A stretch of 64,000 nucleotides of DNA from Sesamum alatum (Eukaryota; Streptophyta; Magnoliopsida; Lamiales; Pedaliaceae): contig JACGWO010000012.1 in NCBI GenBank assembly GCA_034509735.1, positions 18,629,188 to 18,693,187 on the forward strand, read 5' to 3'. Numbering within the stretch: the first letter of the stretch is position 1; each line of letters begins with the position of its first letter. A program made the position numbers and the translations under genes. The notes beneath the pieces were generated by a model that did no database searches, had not been told where the DNA came from, and worked only from the letters and a program-made list of their open reading frames with translations. This document shows positions 36,452 to 48,669 of the stretch, in pieces.

Positions 36452-38763
36452 TGTGACACCCCCTACGGAACTATACTTTATCACTACTAATCATCATACT
36501 CTTCGTAATTATAAGTTATCTTATAAGAATTTTCATTCTAAACTAATAAGATAAATCCTATTTTTCTCGATATAATATAATTCTATAAATATATCTTAAA
36601 TCACGATAAGTATCATCAAAAGCTTATATTTACTAGGTCACAAATATACTTATGTACAAACTCCAAAAGATGAAAGTTTCAGGCTGTTACAAAATTTAAA
36701 ACGCAAAACCCGACAAAAGACTAGATGTTTAATAGTCATATGGCCAAACCCACGGCTTCAGATGTCACGGCTGACCCACCTATTCAGATCCATTTCCCGA
36801 CTCCCAATTTGACGTAGCTAGTCACCGTGATCTATCTCCTGAAAAATATTGGCAAGGGATGAGCTGCCTACTCAATAAGTATAGCTAACCAGCCTATATA
36901 CACGTCATGTCACAAACTAACGAATATTCAATATAAATATATATGTATGAAATCATAATAAAGCCATAAAGTAATCAATGCCACAATCATGCATTAATAC
37001 ATAATGCAATATCTGAAGTCATAGTTTTATATTCTTAGGGCCTTGCTTACTCTAATTGGAGTACATCAGTCAATGGTTCTGCCGGCTATCATCATCTCAA
37101 TCAATGTCATATCGTATACAGCACAGGATACCCGTCGAATGTGATATCCCCACACTATCTGAGTGTGTAGCAATATCAGCACAGAACATCACAATGAACA
37201 TGGCATCCCCACACCACCCCAGTGTGTAGCTATCAGCACAGGATATCCCCCGCTACCCGGAATACCCCGGTACCCTACGCGCCATGGTACCTAGCTTATT
37301 CATTTTTCTCATATCACATCGTCAATAACATCATCATCAACACATCATCACAAACCATTGACTATGTTCCCCAACTAGGTAAGTCATCTCTTTATCCCAA
37401 TTGAACGATATACTCATAATTGACTTCTTCATTCAACTCCTTGCAACAATAAACTATAATATACGACAATCATCTATCAACATTTATATTACATAAATAA
37501 CTACAAATAAACACGTAACGACAATTTCACAGAATAACCACGTAATCCAAATAAGCATCTATAAATATCAATCAGGTTTACGATAAACAAGTATAATTAT
37601 ATATACTTATATAGATCCAATTAACTATACTTACCTCGATCCCAAAACGATTATGCTAGTAGGAGTTGATTAGTCTTCTACTTTATCCCCGTGTCCTATA
37701 ATACGTTATAATGTATATAATCAATATAAATATTGAAAATATCGTAAATTATGAATGAAATTACTAAATATATGCGTATATTTTATATCAATCTTTTAAT
37801 ATTTCATTTATATTAAAATTCAAATATGCGTTTCTTTTTCGTCTACATTTTAGACACTATAAACTTCCCCCGTATATATCTAATTTATCAATTTAACTCA
37901 TAAGATCTTATTTCATCAAACCCCTCATAGTTTATAACTATCGTTCTCTATAACATCCCTAAACGAAATTATTACAAAAATATCATATTTCTTTTTAATA
38001 ATTATAATTTTCTCAAATACAATTCCCTAATATTTCTCAAATATAATTCCCTACTATCCCTATTAATTTCTGCCAATTCTTCACTATAATAACAATTATT
38101 TAAACACTGGTACATACAATTATGTATTTAATTAATAAACCCGACCAATTTGAATAGTCCATTATAACAACTACTAAATCTAGTAGGTTACATAATTTTA
38201 TGTCATTAGCTATAATATTCTAGTCCAATTAAATATATACCCGAACACTAATTTGTATAAATGCTCAAATTCAATAAATTTTCCGGTTAAATAGTAAATC
38301 GAATAGTACAAATCATATTTAATAAATGCACTAATTAAACAAGGTTAATATAATAATTAATTTATAATTTATCATAAAATATACGAACCTGTTTTCGCTT
38401 CTGAAACTTACACATTTGAGTATGTGTAAATGTGTGTGTTTAATTGTTGATATATGTTGAATTTGCTTTCTTTATTTGTAAGTTAAACATGTGTGTGTCT
38501 TGAATTAGTGAGGCAGCCACGTGTGGCCGCCGTAATTTATATCTACTCTTTTCTTTTTTTTTTTTTTTTATTACAATTGCAATTTAGTCCCCAATTTTTA
38601 AGTTTATATATAGTTTAACCATAAATATTTAATAAAACTCCAATTTAATCCTTTCAAGTTTTAATATATTCAAATTTCAATCTATAACTTATAATTAAAT
38701 TAGATTTTCTTAATAATTACTAATTAGTCCCTCGATTATGAATAAAATTATATGGACGTTACA
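36452..38763 (-). repeat. Gypsy 3' LTR
   Basis: 2,312 bp; plus-strand text starts TGTGACACCCCCTACGG and ends GGACGTTACA. Nearly identical to 43729-46039. Confidence 0.95.
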
Positions 38764-38776
38764 TTTCTCCCCTCCT
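38764..38776 (-). other. Gypsy polypurine tract
   Basis: On the minus strand AGGAGGGGAGAAA immediately precedes the 3' LTR. Confidence 0.85.
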
Positions 38777-38815
38777 AATAAAAATTTCGTCCCCGAAATT
38801 AACTAACTTACCCGT

Positions 38816-39070
38816 TTAATGGAATAAGTAAGGGTACTTCTCTCTCATGTGCTCCTCAACCTCCCAAGTAGCCTCCCTTGGGGAATGATGACTCCACCTC
38901 ACTTTCACCATTGGTATTTCTTTATTTGTCAATTTTCTTACACTTTTGTCCAAAATCTCCGTTGGCTCTTCCACATACGTCAATTCCTCAGAAATCTCTA
39001 TTTCTGGTTCACGGATAACATGGCTAGGATCTGAACGATATCGTCGTAGCATCGAAAACATGAAACACAT
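38816..39070 (-). pseudogene. Gypsy integrase C-terminal end with chromodomain (frameshifted from integrase)
   Basis: Encodes SMLRRYRSDPSHVI, then a chromodomain-type end VRWSHHSPREATWEVEEHM...YPYLF. Chromodomains target these elements to particular chromatin (known for chromoviruses). One extra T in the FHVS-coding run separates it from the integrase frame ending at 39024. Confidence 0.85.
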
Positions 39071-40136
39071 CGTGTATCTGTGACAACTCTGCTGGCAGTG
39101 CTAGTCGGTACGCTAGTGGTCCGATTCTTTCAATAATTTCATACGGTCCAATATACCTCGGGCTCAACTTTCCTTGCTTGCCAAATCTCAATATTCCCTT
39201 CCACGGAGATACTTTCAGGAAGACCTTCTCACCAATTTCATATTCCATCTCCCTTCGATGTTTGTCAACATAACTTTTCTGACGATCTTGGGCTGCTTTC
39301 AAACATTTCTTAACTGTCTGTACCTTCTCAATCGTCTGTTGTACCAATTCCGGACCTTCTAATTGTCGCAATCCCTCAATATCCCAACATACTGGACTTC
39401 GACATTTTCTTCCATATAAAGCTTCATATGGGGCCATACCAATGCTAGAATGAAAACTGTTGTTATATGCAAACTCCATCAAAGGTAAGTGATCATCCCA
39501 ATTGCCCTTAAACTCCATTACACAAGCCCTCATCATATCTTCCAGAGTCTGAATCGTTCTTTCGGACTGTCCATCTGTCTGCGGATGAAATGCAGTACTG
39601 AAATGCAATTTTGTGCCCAACGCCCTTTGTAAGCTTCCCCAAAAACGTGAGGTGAATCGAGGATCCCTATCTGACACAATAGATACAGGTACACCATGTA
39701 GTCTTACAATTTCGGAAACGTATAATTCAGCTAACTTATCCAGAGAATCACTTTGTCGCACAGGTAAGAAATGAGCTGATTTCGTCAGTCTATCCACAAT
39801 TACCCAAATAGCGTCATGCTTTCTAAGCGTACGAGGCAACCCTACAACAAAATCCATAGTGATCCTCTCCCACTTCCACTCTGGTATAGATAAAGGTTGA
39901 AGTTTGCCTGCTGGCGCCTGATGTTCTGCCTTTACTTGTTGACACGTCATACATTTACCCACAAATTCTGCCACATCTTTCTTCATTGTCTGCCACCAAT
40001 AATATGGTCTTAACTCTCGATACATCTCCACGGTACCAGGATGCATTGCGTATGGTGCATTGTGAGCTTCCCGTAAAATCTCTTCCTGTAATCCATCCAC
40101 ATCAGGTACACAAACTCGTCCTCCATTCACTATCAC
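39024..40136 (-). pseudogene. Gypsy integrase
   Basis: Open for 370 codons. Zinc-binding region: AHNAPYAMHPGT...CMTCQQVKAEH. All three catalytic acids are in place: the Asp of ERITMDFVVGLP, the Asp of IVSDRDPRF and the Glu of HPQTDGQSERTIQTLE. A GPYEIIERIGPLAYRL (GPY/F) motif follows. A TAG at about 40167 and a following frame-open segment (40139-40166, KPNFSVRVD) show that this domain is cut off from RNase H by a nonsense codon. It ends through a +1 frameshift before the chromodomain. Confidence 0.9.
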
Positions 40137-40166
40137 TCCATCAACCCTTACTGAAAAATTTGGTTT

Positions 40167-40400
40167 CTAACCATGTTTCATTCTCTCCAACATCCGTAAT
40201 AAGAAAGGATCTCGAGTCTGCGCTTCTCTAATTGTATCCACAAGGTTCGGCTTAAGCTGCAAAGTTGCCAACAAACCTGCTATCTGATTCACCTCCAATT
40301 TCGTATTCAGAGATCTCATTTCCAGTAGTAATGTCATATTATGACTCCCCAAACTAGCTAAAGTGCTTGAACTCTTTCTACTTAATGCATCCGCTACCAC
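40167..40400 (-). pseudogene. Gypsy RNase H to integrase linker segment
   Basis: Starts [11 protein letters not shown], the conserved end of the RT/RNase H region, and ends in a TAG after RMKHG. A one-base loss in the coding text for DYHPGKAN shifts it away from the RT/RNase H frame. Confidence 0.85.
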
Positions 40401-41909
40401 ATTCGCCTTCCCCGGATGATATCAATGGTGCAATCATAATCTTTTAATAACTCTATCCATCTTCTTTGTCTCAAATTCAATTCTTTCTGCGTTAAAATAT
40501 ATTTCAAACTCTTATGGTCGGTGAAGATCTGAAATCTTTCTCCGTACAAATAATGTCTCCACATCTTTAATGCATGCACAATTGCTGCTAACTCCAAGTC
40601 ATGCGTGGGATAGTTCAACTCATGAGTTCTCAGCTGACGAGATGCATAGGCAATTACCTTTCCGTTTTGCATCAATACACCTCCTAAACCTTGCTTTGAC
40701 GCATCCGTATATACTACATATCCACCGCTGCCAGACGGTAAAACCAAAATCGGAGTCGATGTCAATCTTTCCTTTAGCTCATCAAAACTCTGCTGACATT
40801 GTTCAGTCCAATGGAATGGTGCCCCTTTCCTCAACAACTTCGTCAAAGGACCTGCAATTATGGAAAAGCCTTCGACAAAACGCCTATAATACCCAGCTAA
40901 TCCCAAGAAACTTCGAACTTCAGTCGTATTTTTCGGTACTCTCCATTCCATAATAGCTTTCACCTTTGCAGGGTCAGGCATAACCCCATCACCTGATATC
41001 ACATGCCCTAGGAAAACCACCTGATTTACCCAAAATTCACACTTGCTTATCTTAGCGTACAACTCTTTTTCTTTCAAAATTTGCAACACTATTCTCAAAT
41101 GTTGTTCATGTTCCTCTCTATTCCTCGAATACACCAAGATGTCATCTATAAAGACTATCACAAACTGATCCAAGTACTCTTGGAATGTACGATTCATTAA
41201 TGCCATAAACGCTGCCGGTGCATTTGTTAACCCAAATGGCATTACTAGGAACTCATAATGACCATAACGAGTACGAAAAGCTGTTTTTGGTATATCTTTC
41301 TCTGCTATCCTCAACTGCCAATACCTAGACCTCAAATCAATCTTTGAAAATATGGTAGCCCCCTTCAACTGGTCTAGCAGATCATCGATTCTCGGTAACG
41401 GATATTTATTCTTCATGGTCACCCTATTCAATTGCCGATAATCGATGCACAACCTCATACTACCGTCTTTCTTTTTCACAAATAACACTGGTGCTCCCCA
41501 CGGTGAAGTACTTGGTCTGATAAATCCTTTCTCCAATAATTCTTCTATTTGCTTTTTAAGTTCTTGTAATTCCACCGGCGCCATTCTATACGGTGCAATA
41601 GAAATTGGGACAACTCCTGGGAGAGTTTTCTATAGCAAAGTCCACTTCCCTATGTGGTGGCAAACCTGGTAGGTCATCGGGAAGCACTTCAGGAAAGTCT
41701 CTCACTACAGGGATCTCTTCCAGTGTGGGTCTAGTTTTCTCGATATCTATCACGTGGGCTAGATAGGCCTCACATCCTTCTAACATCAATCGTTTCGCCT
41801 CTATGGCTGATATCACACAAACTGGCACTACTTGGCGGTCCCCCGCAAATATTACTTTTGGCTTACCAACAGATTCAATCATTACTTCTTTCTTTCTTAT
41901 AACAGTCAA
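40394..41909 (-). pseudogene. Gypsy reverse transcriptase and RNase H
   Basis: The leading piece 41586-41909 covers the protease-RT linker (FPEVLPDDLPGLPPHREVDF). A one-base deletion then shifts the frame into 40394-41584. RT has [20 protein letters not shown] and the catalytic FIDDILVYS. The normally conserved KIDLRSGYHQ block reads [10 protein letters not shown]. RNase H has [24 protein letters not shown] and [12 protein letters not shown]. The active site looks intact, so the failure is by frame rather than by catalytic loss. Confidence 0.9.
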
Positions 41910-43644
41910 CCACAGCCTTATGTTGCGCTAACCAATCCATCCCCAAGATTACATCAAACTCCTTTAGATCCATCACTATCAGATCTACAGGTAAGGTTAC
42001 GTCACCAATCCTCACTAAACTCTCCTTTCTAACATTATTCACTATTACACCTCCTCCCACAGGCAATTGAACCATCAAATTATATCCCAAAGGGCTAGTC
42101 TCACCAGGTATTTTAGATGCAAGTTCCGATGATATGTATGAATGCGTAGAGCCAGGATCAATCAAAATATAAGCCTCAACATCAAATAATAAGATCGTAC
42201 CTGAAATCACGTCATTTGAGGCTGGATCTTCCTCCCTAGTCATGTTATATATTCTTGCTTGAGTCTGTCCCTGAGCTACTTGTGTTCCGGCCCCCGTCGT
42301 ACTCCCACCAACAGTGTGGCCACCATCTCTGTTACTAGCACCTCTGCCCCTACTTCTGCCTCTGCCCTTCTCAATTCCTCGGCCGCTACTCCCGATACTG
42401 CTTTGACTCTGTGTCTGCCTGGCTGCACTTCCACCTACATCTATAATTTGACTAGGACAATCCCTAGATATGTGTCCTCTACCCCCACAATTATAACAAG
42501 TACGGGCTGTAGCATCTTGTCTCCAACATGGTCCCAAATGTCGCCTCCCACAAGTAGAACAACTCGGTATGAAGGCTAACCCTCTGCCATAACTCTGTGC
42601 AGTTCCCCTAGCTGATCCAATAGAGGGAAAACTAGATGAACTGCGTTGTGCCGATCCCCAGTTGAAGCCCACTGATCCACCAAATCTCGATCCACTACTT
42701 CCTCGAAAAGTGGAGCCACCACGTGCAAAACTTCCATCTCCTACTGAAAATGAACGGCTGGTGCCCCTCTTGGTCAATCTACTGGACTCCCTTGTCGTAT
42801 ATGTTGACTTTCTCTTTTCTTCTCCTTTCTTTTTCTCTGCAGTCACTGCCTCTTCCATCCGAACTGCTAACTCAACGAGAGTTTTAAAGTTCGTAATTCT
42901 AACTGCAAGGCCCTTCCTAATCTCAGGTCGTAACCCCTGTTCAAATCTGTAACATCGGTCCTCCTGTGTCGCTACTGCTTCCGGTGCGTACTTGGCTAAT
43001 GCGGCAAAACGAATCTCATACTCTGCCACTGTCTGATCATCCCCTTGTATTAAGTTTAGAAACTCCATCTTCTTCTTGTCTTGGTACATCTTAGGTCTGT
43101 ATTTATCATCAAACTCTTTCTGAAATTCGGCCCAAGTTATCTCTCGTGGCTCATATGCCCTCTTTACTGACCTCCACCAAATCAGTGCATTCCCCGTGAA
43201 TAAGGAAACAACGTACTTAAGTCGATTTTCTGGAGTACAGTTCACCAAGTTCATCACATCTTCGGTCTTTTCCCACCATTTTTCAGCAACCTCTGGGTCT
43301 AAGGTACCCTCAAATTCTGTAGCTCCCATCTTTCTAATCCTCTCATAATTACGGTCAACTGTAGGAACCGCTTGTGCTGGCACTGGGGCTGGTACATGTA
43401 CCTGTGCAAGAAACTGTGCTTGGGCCTGAGCCTGGGCCTGCAAAGCCATCTGGAGGATCTGTGCATACTCTGGTGGTAACCCTACCGCTGGAGCACCACC
43501 AGGAGGAATTGGAGCATCAACACCAACACCCTCTCGACCTACCCCAACTCCACCTGCACTTGCAGGTGCAACGGAGCCCTCTGCGGACTCCACTGACTCT
43601 TCTCTACTAGCTACTGGGTCAGCACGTTCATCTTGAGAAGCCAT
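41875..43644 (-). pseudogene. Gypsy gag and protease (589 codons)
   Basis: Starts MASQDERADPVASREES just after the primer site. Gln/Ala-rich stretch at residues 60-95; Retrotrans_gag domain at about 110-240 (FEGTLDPEVAEKWW, FQKEFDDKYRP); zinc knuckle CYNCGGRGHISRDC at 383-396; Arg/Gly/Ser-rich linkers on both sides. Protease ILIDPGSTHSYIS at 494-506 (DPG in place of D-S/T-G, not rare in this group as I recall). Near the end, after WLAQHKAVVDCYKKE, a 4-bp duplication in an AAAG run shifts the frame and stops it. Confidence 0.92.
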
Positions 43645-43711
43645 CCTACATTAAGCAATTTAACCATTAAACACATCCCATAGTCACTTACCACCCTAGA
43701 AACGTAGACCT

Positions 43712-43723
43712 GCTCTGATACCA
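43712..43723 (-). other. Gypsy primer-binding site
   Basis: Minus strand TGGTATCAGAGC, five bases inside the 5' LTR edge, tRNA-Met type. Confidence 0.88.
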
Positions 43724-43728
43724 CCCAA

Positions 43729-46039
43729 TGTGACACCCCCTACGGAACTATACTTTATCACTACTAATCATCATACTCTTCGTAATTATAAGTTATCTTA
43801 TAAGAATTTTCATTCTAAACTAATAAGATAAATCCTATTTTTCTCGATATAATATAATTCTATAAATATATCTTAAATCACGATAAGTATCATCAAAAGC
43901 TTATATTTACTAGGTCACAAATATACTTATGTACAAACTCCAAAAGATGAAAGTTTCAGGTTGTTACAAAATTTAAAACGCAAACCCGACAAAAGACTAG
44001 ATGTTTAATAGTCATATGGCCAAACCCACGGCTTCAGATGTCACGGCTGACCCACCTATTCAGATCCATTTCCCGACTCCCAATTTGACGTAGCTAGTCA
44101 CCGTGATCTATCTCCTGAAAAATATTGGCAAGGGATGAGCTGCCTACTCAATAAGTATAGCTAACCAGCCTATATACACGTCATGTCACAAACTAACGAA
44201 TATTCAATATATAAATATATATGTATGAAATCATAATAAAGCCATAAAGTAATCAATGCCACAATCATGCATTAATACATAATGCAATATCTGAAGTCAT
44301 AGTTTTATATTCTTAGGGCCTTGCTTACTCTAATTGGAGTACATCAGTCAATGGTTCTGCCGGCTATCATCATCTCAATCAATGTCATATCGTATACAGC
44401 ACAGGATACCCGTCGAATGTGATATCCCCACACTATCTGAGTGTGTAGCAATATCAGCACAGAACATCACAATGAACATGGCATCCCCACACCACCCCAG
44501 TGTGTAGCTATCAGCACAGGATATCCCCCGCTACCCGGAATACCCCGGTACCCTACGCGCCATGGTACCTAGCTTATTCATTTTTCTCATATCACATCGT
44601 CAATCACATCATCATCAACACATCATCACAAACCATTGACTATGTTCCCCAACTAGGTAAGTCATCTCTTTTATCCCAATTGAACGATATACTCATAATT
44701 GACTTCTTCATTCAACTCCTTGCAACAATAAACTATAATATACGACAATCATCTGTCAACATTTATATTACATAAATAACTACAAATAAACACGTAACGA
44801 CAATTTCACAGAATAACCACGTAATCCAAATAAGCATCTATAAATATCAATCAGGTTTACGATAAACAAGTATAATTATATATACTTATATAGATCCAAT
44901 TAACTATACTTACCTCGATCCCAAAACGATTATGCTAGTAGGAGTTGATTAGTCTTCTACTTTATCCCCGTGTCCTATAATACGTTATAATGTATATAAT
45001 CAATATAAATATTGAAAATATCGTAAATTATGAATGAAATTACTAAATATATGCGTATATTTTATATCAATCTTTTAATATTTCATTTATATTAAAATTC
45101 AAATATGCGTTTCTTTTTTCGTCTACATTTTAGACACTATAAACTTCCCCCGTATATATCTAATTTATCAATTTAACTCATAAGATCTTATTTCATCAAA
45201 CCCCTCATAGTTTATAACTATCGTTCTCTATAACATCCCTAAACGAAATTATTACAAAATATCATATTTCTTTTTAATAATTATAATTTTCTCAAATACA
45301 ATTCCCTAATATTTCTCAAATATAATTCCCTACTATCCCTATTAATTTCTGCCAATTCTTCACTATAATAACAATTATTTAAACACTGGTACATACAATT
45401 ATGTATTTAATTAATAAACCCGACCAATTTGAATAGTCCATTATAACAACTACTAAATCTAGTAGGTTACATAATTTTATGTCATTAGCTATAATATTCT
45501 AGTCCAATTAAATATATACCCGAACACTAATTTGTATAAATGCTCAAATTCAATAAATTTTCCGGTTAAATAGTAAATCGAATAGTACAAATCATATTTA
45601 ATAAATGCACTAATTAAACAAGGTTAATATAATAATTAATTTATAATTTATCATAAAATATACGAAACCTGTTTTCGCTTCTGAAACTTACACATTTGAG
45701 TATGTGTAAATGTGTGTGTTTAATTGTTGATATATGTTGAATTTGCTTTCTTTATTTGTAAGTTAAACATGTGTGTGTCTTGAATTAGTGAGGCAGCCAC
45801 GTGTGGCCGCCGTAATTTATATCTACTCTTTTCTTTTTTTTTTTTATTACAATTGCAATTTAGTCCCCAATTTTTAAGTTTATATATAGTTTAACCATAA
45901 ATATTTAATAAAACTCCAATTTAATCCTTTCAAGTTTTAATATATTCAAATTTCAATCTATAACTTATAATTAAATTAGATTTTCTTAATAATTACTAAT
46001 TAGTCCCTCGATTATGAATAAAATTATATGGACGTTACA
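43729..46039 (-). repeat. Gypsy 5' LTR
   Basis: 2,311 bp, nearly identical to 36452-38763. It would drive minus-strand transcription. Confidence 0.95.
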
Positions 46040-46257
46040 ATATATATTTATAGAATTATAATATATATTTTTAAAATTTTGGTACTCGCTATGTCTCAGT
46101 ATACCGGAGTAAAAAATTGAAACCAAGTGAATTACCGAATTCTTTTATAAAAAAAATAATCGAATACCAAACTGAATTTTTGGTTTGATATTGGGTACGA
46201 ACCAAAAATTCTGTTATGTAGATTTTCAGCCTGTTGACCAAAAAGTGAACAGTCCTA

Positions 46258-47163
46258 CTTTCCCCTTGTAACATATGCATTTAACCGAATTGGCCCACAT
46301 GCACCTATGTAGAGCAGACAAAAAAGCACAATTTTAAATGAAATATAGATATGGGACCACAAATTAGCAATTAAACAAATCTGGGACCATACCCAATAAT
46401 TAAATACAAAATCTTAAATAATACTTGATGTAAAAAATCATAAAAAATTCAATAACAAATAAAAAGTACTACTTCAAATAGAATATTTAAACCGAAATGT
46501 CAGATAACATTTAAAATTAAAAGATAAAAAAATATGAAATAAGAAAAATATTTTTCAACCCACCAAAATACAACATTATAAAGATGCCTATACCTCTCTT
46601 CAAATCACACAAAATCCTAAAAGAAAAAAGAAAAACAATTGCGTACACTCCTTTTGGCACATCCAACGGCTCTTCCAAATATTTTCCCTTGAAATCGTCG
46701 GGTACATGTTGATTTGCAATAAAAAAGAGAATCATACGAATCGACAAAAATATTTAAAATACAAAGTACAACAACAAAATAAAAACATGTTTTCTACATA
46801 TAACTATTTTTGGTGTAGATCCCTTGCCTCCAACTTTATCAGTTACATTTTAACTATAATAGCACCTCTATAACTAAATACTTCTAATTCTTTGCTCGTA
46901 TACTCAATATAACAAACAACCCGAGAAATTGGTATTTTGCCCTAAAATTGAAAGGATTTTTAATTTGATAAGTTTTTTGTCTTATATACGAAAGGCATCT
47001 TAGAATTTTTAAATGCGAAAGTAGAAATTTTTGTCTACGCAAAATTGTATTGATTGCAAGTATACTGACACATCTCATATATAATGGATGACATTTTAAA
47101 CTTTTTATATATTCATTCACGTTTAGTTTTATTGGTAGACAGTGAACTTTATTTCTAATTATA
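46258..47163. other. MULE2 5' region, right of the hAT
   Basis: AT-rich, no coding sequence recognised. It continues the MULE2 flank interrupted at 27885, judged by the hAT target duplication and the terminal repeat that follows. Confidence 0.5.
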
Positions 47164-47243
47164 AGGGGTTATTTTGCATATTTATTTTACAGAGGGGTAA
47201 AATTGCCCTTTTTAAGTAACACAGGAAGATAAATTGCCATTCA
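47164..47243 (-). repeat. MULE2 terminal repeat
   Basis: Reverse-complemented it reads GTGAATGGCAATTTATC...TTACTTAAAAAGGGCAATTTTACCCCTCTGT. This parallels MULE1 at 7484-7540 (GTGAATAGCAATTTACC...TTAGTTAAAAATAGTGATTTACCCCCTCTGT). Confidence 0.7.
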
Positions 47244-48510
47244 CCAATTGTTTATATCATACAATAATAAATTCTTTTAAATGTATAAAAGTATTTAAAG
47301 ATGTGGATCATACTACTGTTACAGTATTGGGACCGTTATAGAGTTGCATAAATTCACGCAATTGCTTCCAAAGATATAGTTTGTACAAAGGCAAAAATGT
47401 CAACACAAGAAACATAAATTATGAAAAACACAAGCCTCACAAGGCAACTCGACTCTTCTCCTACCCTCAAGCACGGTTGTGCCATTTGCAAAGCAACACC
47501 GAAATTGCCCAGGATGTAGTGTTCTAAACTACAAGCAAGCCTTGATACTTCAACATCCTTGTTTGCAGTATTGGGACCGTTGTAGAGTTGTATAAAATTC
47601 AATTGGCTTCCTAAGCTATAGCTTTGTACCAAGACAAAAATTTCGACACAAGAAACATAAATTAATTATGAACAACACATGCAGGTCTCTACTTTCATGA
47701 AAAAATAGAGAAAAAGTTTCTCAAAGTTCTACTATATTGACTCAATCAACATGAAAAGAAGCATACACAACATGTTGAATACATACGGTAGAGCACATAT
47801 AAAGTTCGAATACCATCATGAAACAAATATTACAAAAAAAAGAAGTTGTAAAAACTTTAAAACTCAAGTAGGGTCGTCAAAACATAGGTATCATAAGTTA
47901 CGGGAATCTTGATAATTAGTGGTAGTACAAGTTGTTGTGCGGCAACAACATTCTAAAATCCACCGCCATAAATGGCCTGGAATTGGCACCATCACCAATT
48001 CCTGTAGATGCTTGTTTGAGATGATGTTTCTCTTGAGGATGTAGTGTTGCCCATCTTGCTCATGCAAATTACTGGTCATTTGCCAAAAGTTCAGCGATAA
48101 AAGGTTGTGCATAAGTGCTAGAGTTGGTGGTAGGAGTAGGTTTGAACTTATTCCAAGTGGAGTTGGTTTGTTACCCCATGAGCATTGTAAAAAAATTCAA
48201 GATGAATAATGAGGTTAAACTAGAAATTGAGATATAACCGAAGTCCAACAGGCATATATCGGTATTATGTCGATTACACACCATATTGAATATTGAATAG
48301 AAACTATCTTCATATAAATAAGGTGGAACAAAGACAAACCTTAACTTATTTTCCACACAAAAACGATTGAGTATTTCTCATTGAAATAGTCGTTTTCGCC
48401 TCTGCATGGGTGTTGTACCTCACAAAGCCAAATCCTTTATCACAATAGACTTGAACTTCCTCCATTGATCCAACGCCAAGTGCATGAAAGTGATGATGAT
48501 TTTAAGGTAA
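47244..48510. other. Non-coding spacer with a duplicated ~100-bp block
   Basis: The block CAGTATTGGGACCGTT...GACACAAGAAACATAAATTA occurs at 47322-47425 and 47576-47673 in direct orientation, 254 bp apart. No gene is recognised. The sequence between and after the copies is unassigned. Confidence 0.6.
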
Positions 48511-48669
48511 TGTCCTGTGTGCCAACTAGTTAATAGATAATAAACTAGGTAACCTTGTAATGGACAATCCTTTTATTTCACATTAATAAAACTATTAAGG
48601 CATTCTTCATTGGATATTTGTCTATTTAATTATATGCACAAAGAACCTAGGGCATCTATGGCTATACTG

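Larger units (their letters stand above)
36452..46039 (-). mobile_element. Ty3/gypsy chromovirus-type LTR retrotransposon (Tekay/Del-like), recent insertion
   Basis: Complete structure on the minus strand: 5' LTR 43729-46039, primer site, gag-protease-RT-RNase H-integrase-chromodomain, polypurine tract, 3' LTR 36452-38763. A perfect 5-bp target duplication ATATA flanks it (36447-36451 and 46040-46044). By eye the two 2.31-kb LTRs differ by three substitutions and about seven small indels, so the insertion is young. The reading frame is nevertheless broken several times. Gene order and the C-terminal chromodomain place it among plant chromoviruses; the Tekay/Del label is my inference from protein style and LTR size. 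Confidence 0.93.
27886..46257 (-). mobile_element. hAT transposon (autonomous type, decayed) carrying later insertions
   Basis: Termini are TAAGGGTGTTTAGTT (27886) and, reverse-complemented from 46257, TAGGACTGTTCACTT. They are imperfect inverted repeats in the style of hAT ends. Flanking 8-mers are CATTCCCC (27878-27885) and CTTTCCCC (46258-46265), matching 7/8, as expected for hAT. It contains a BED/hAT transposase relic on the minus strand (28590-33102). It sits in the 5' region of MULE2. Its original length was only about 6 kb; the rest is nested insertions. Confidence 0.72.
22652..47243 (-). mobile_element. MULE2, Mutator-like element split by nested insertions
   Basis: A MuDR-type transposase relic (23043-27736, minus) is homologous along its length to MULE1. 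Its upstream terminal repeat is not next to it but at 47164-47243. There GGGGTAAAATTGCC...AAGTAACACAGGAAGATAAATTGCC matches the MULE1 left end when reverse-complemented. Removing the hAT at 27886-46257 puts the start codon about 1.0 kb from that repeat, the same distance as in MULE1. No matching end is seen on the left; it may be lost or lie beyond Copia-1. Confidence 0.7.

Noticed and set aside
37222..37404. Open frame repeated at 44500-44775
   Set aside because: Within the gypsy LTRs; the repetition is due to LTR identity.
40570..43610. Plus-strand open frames across the gypsy body
   Set aside because: Antisense shadows of minus-strand gag and pol.
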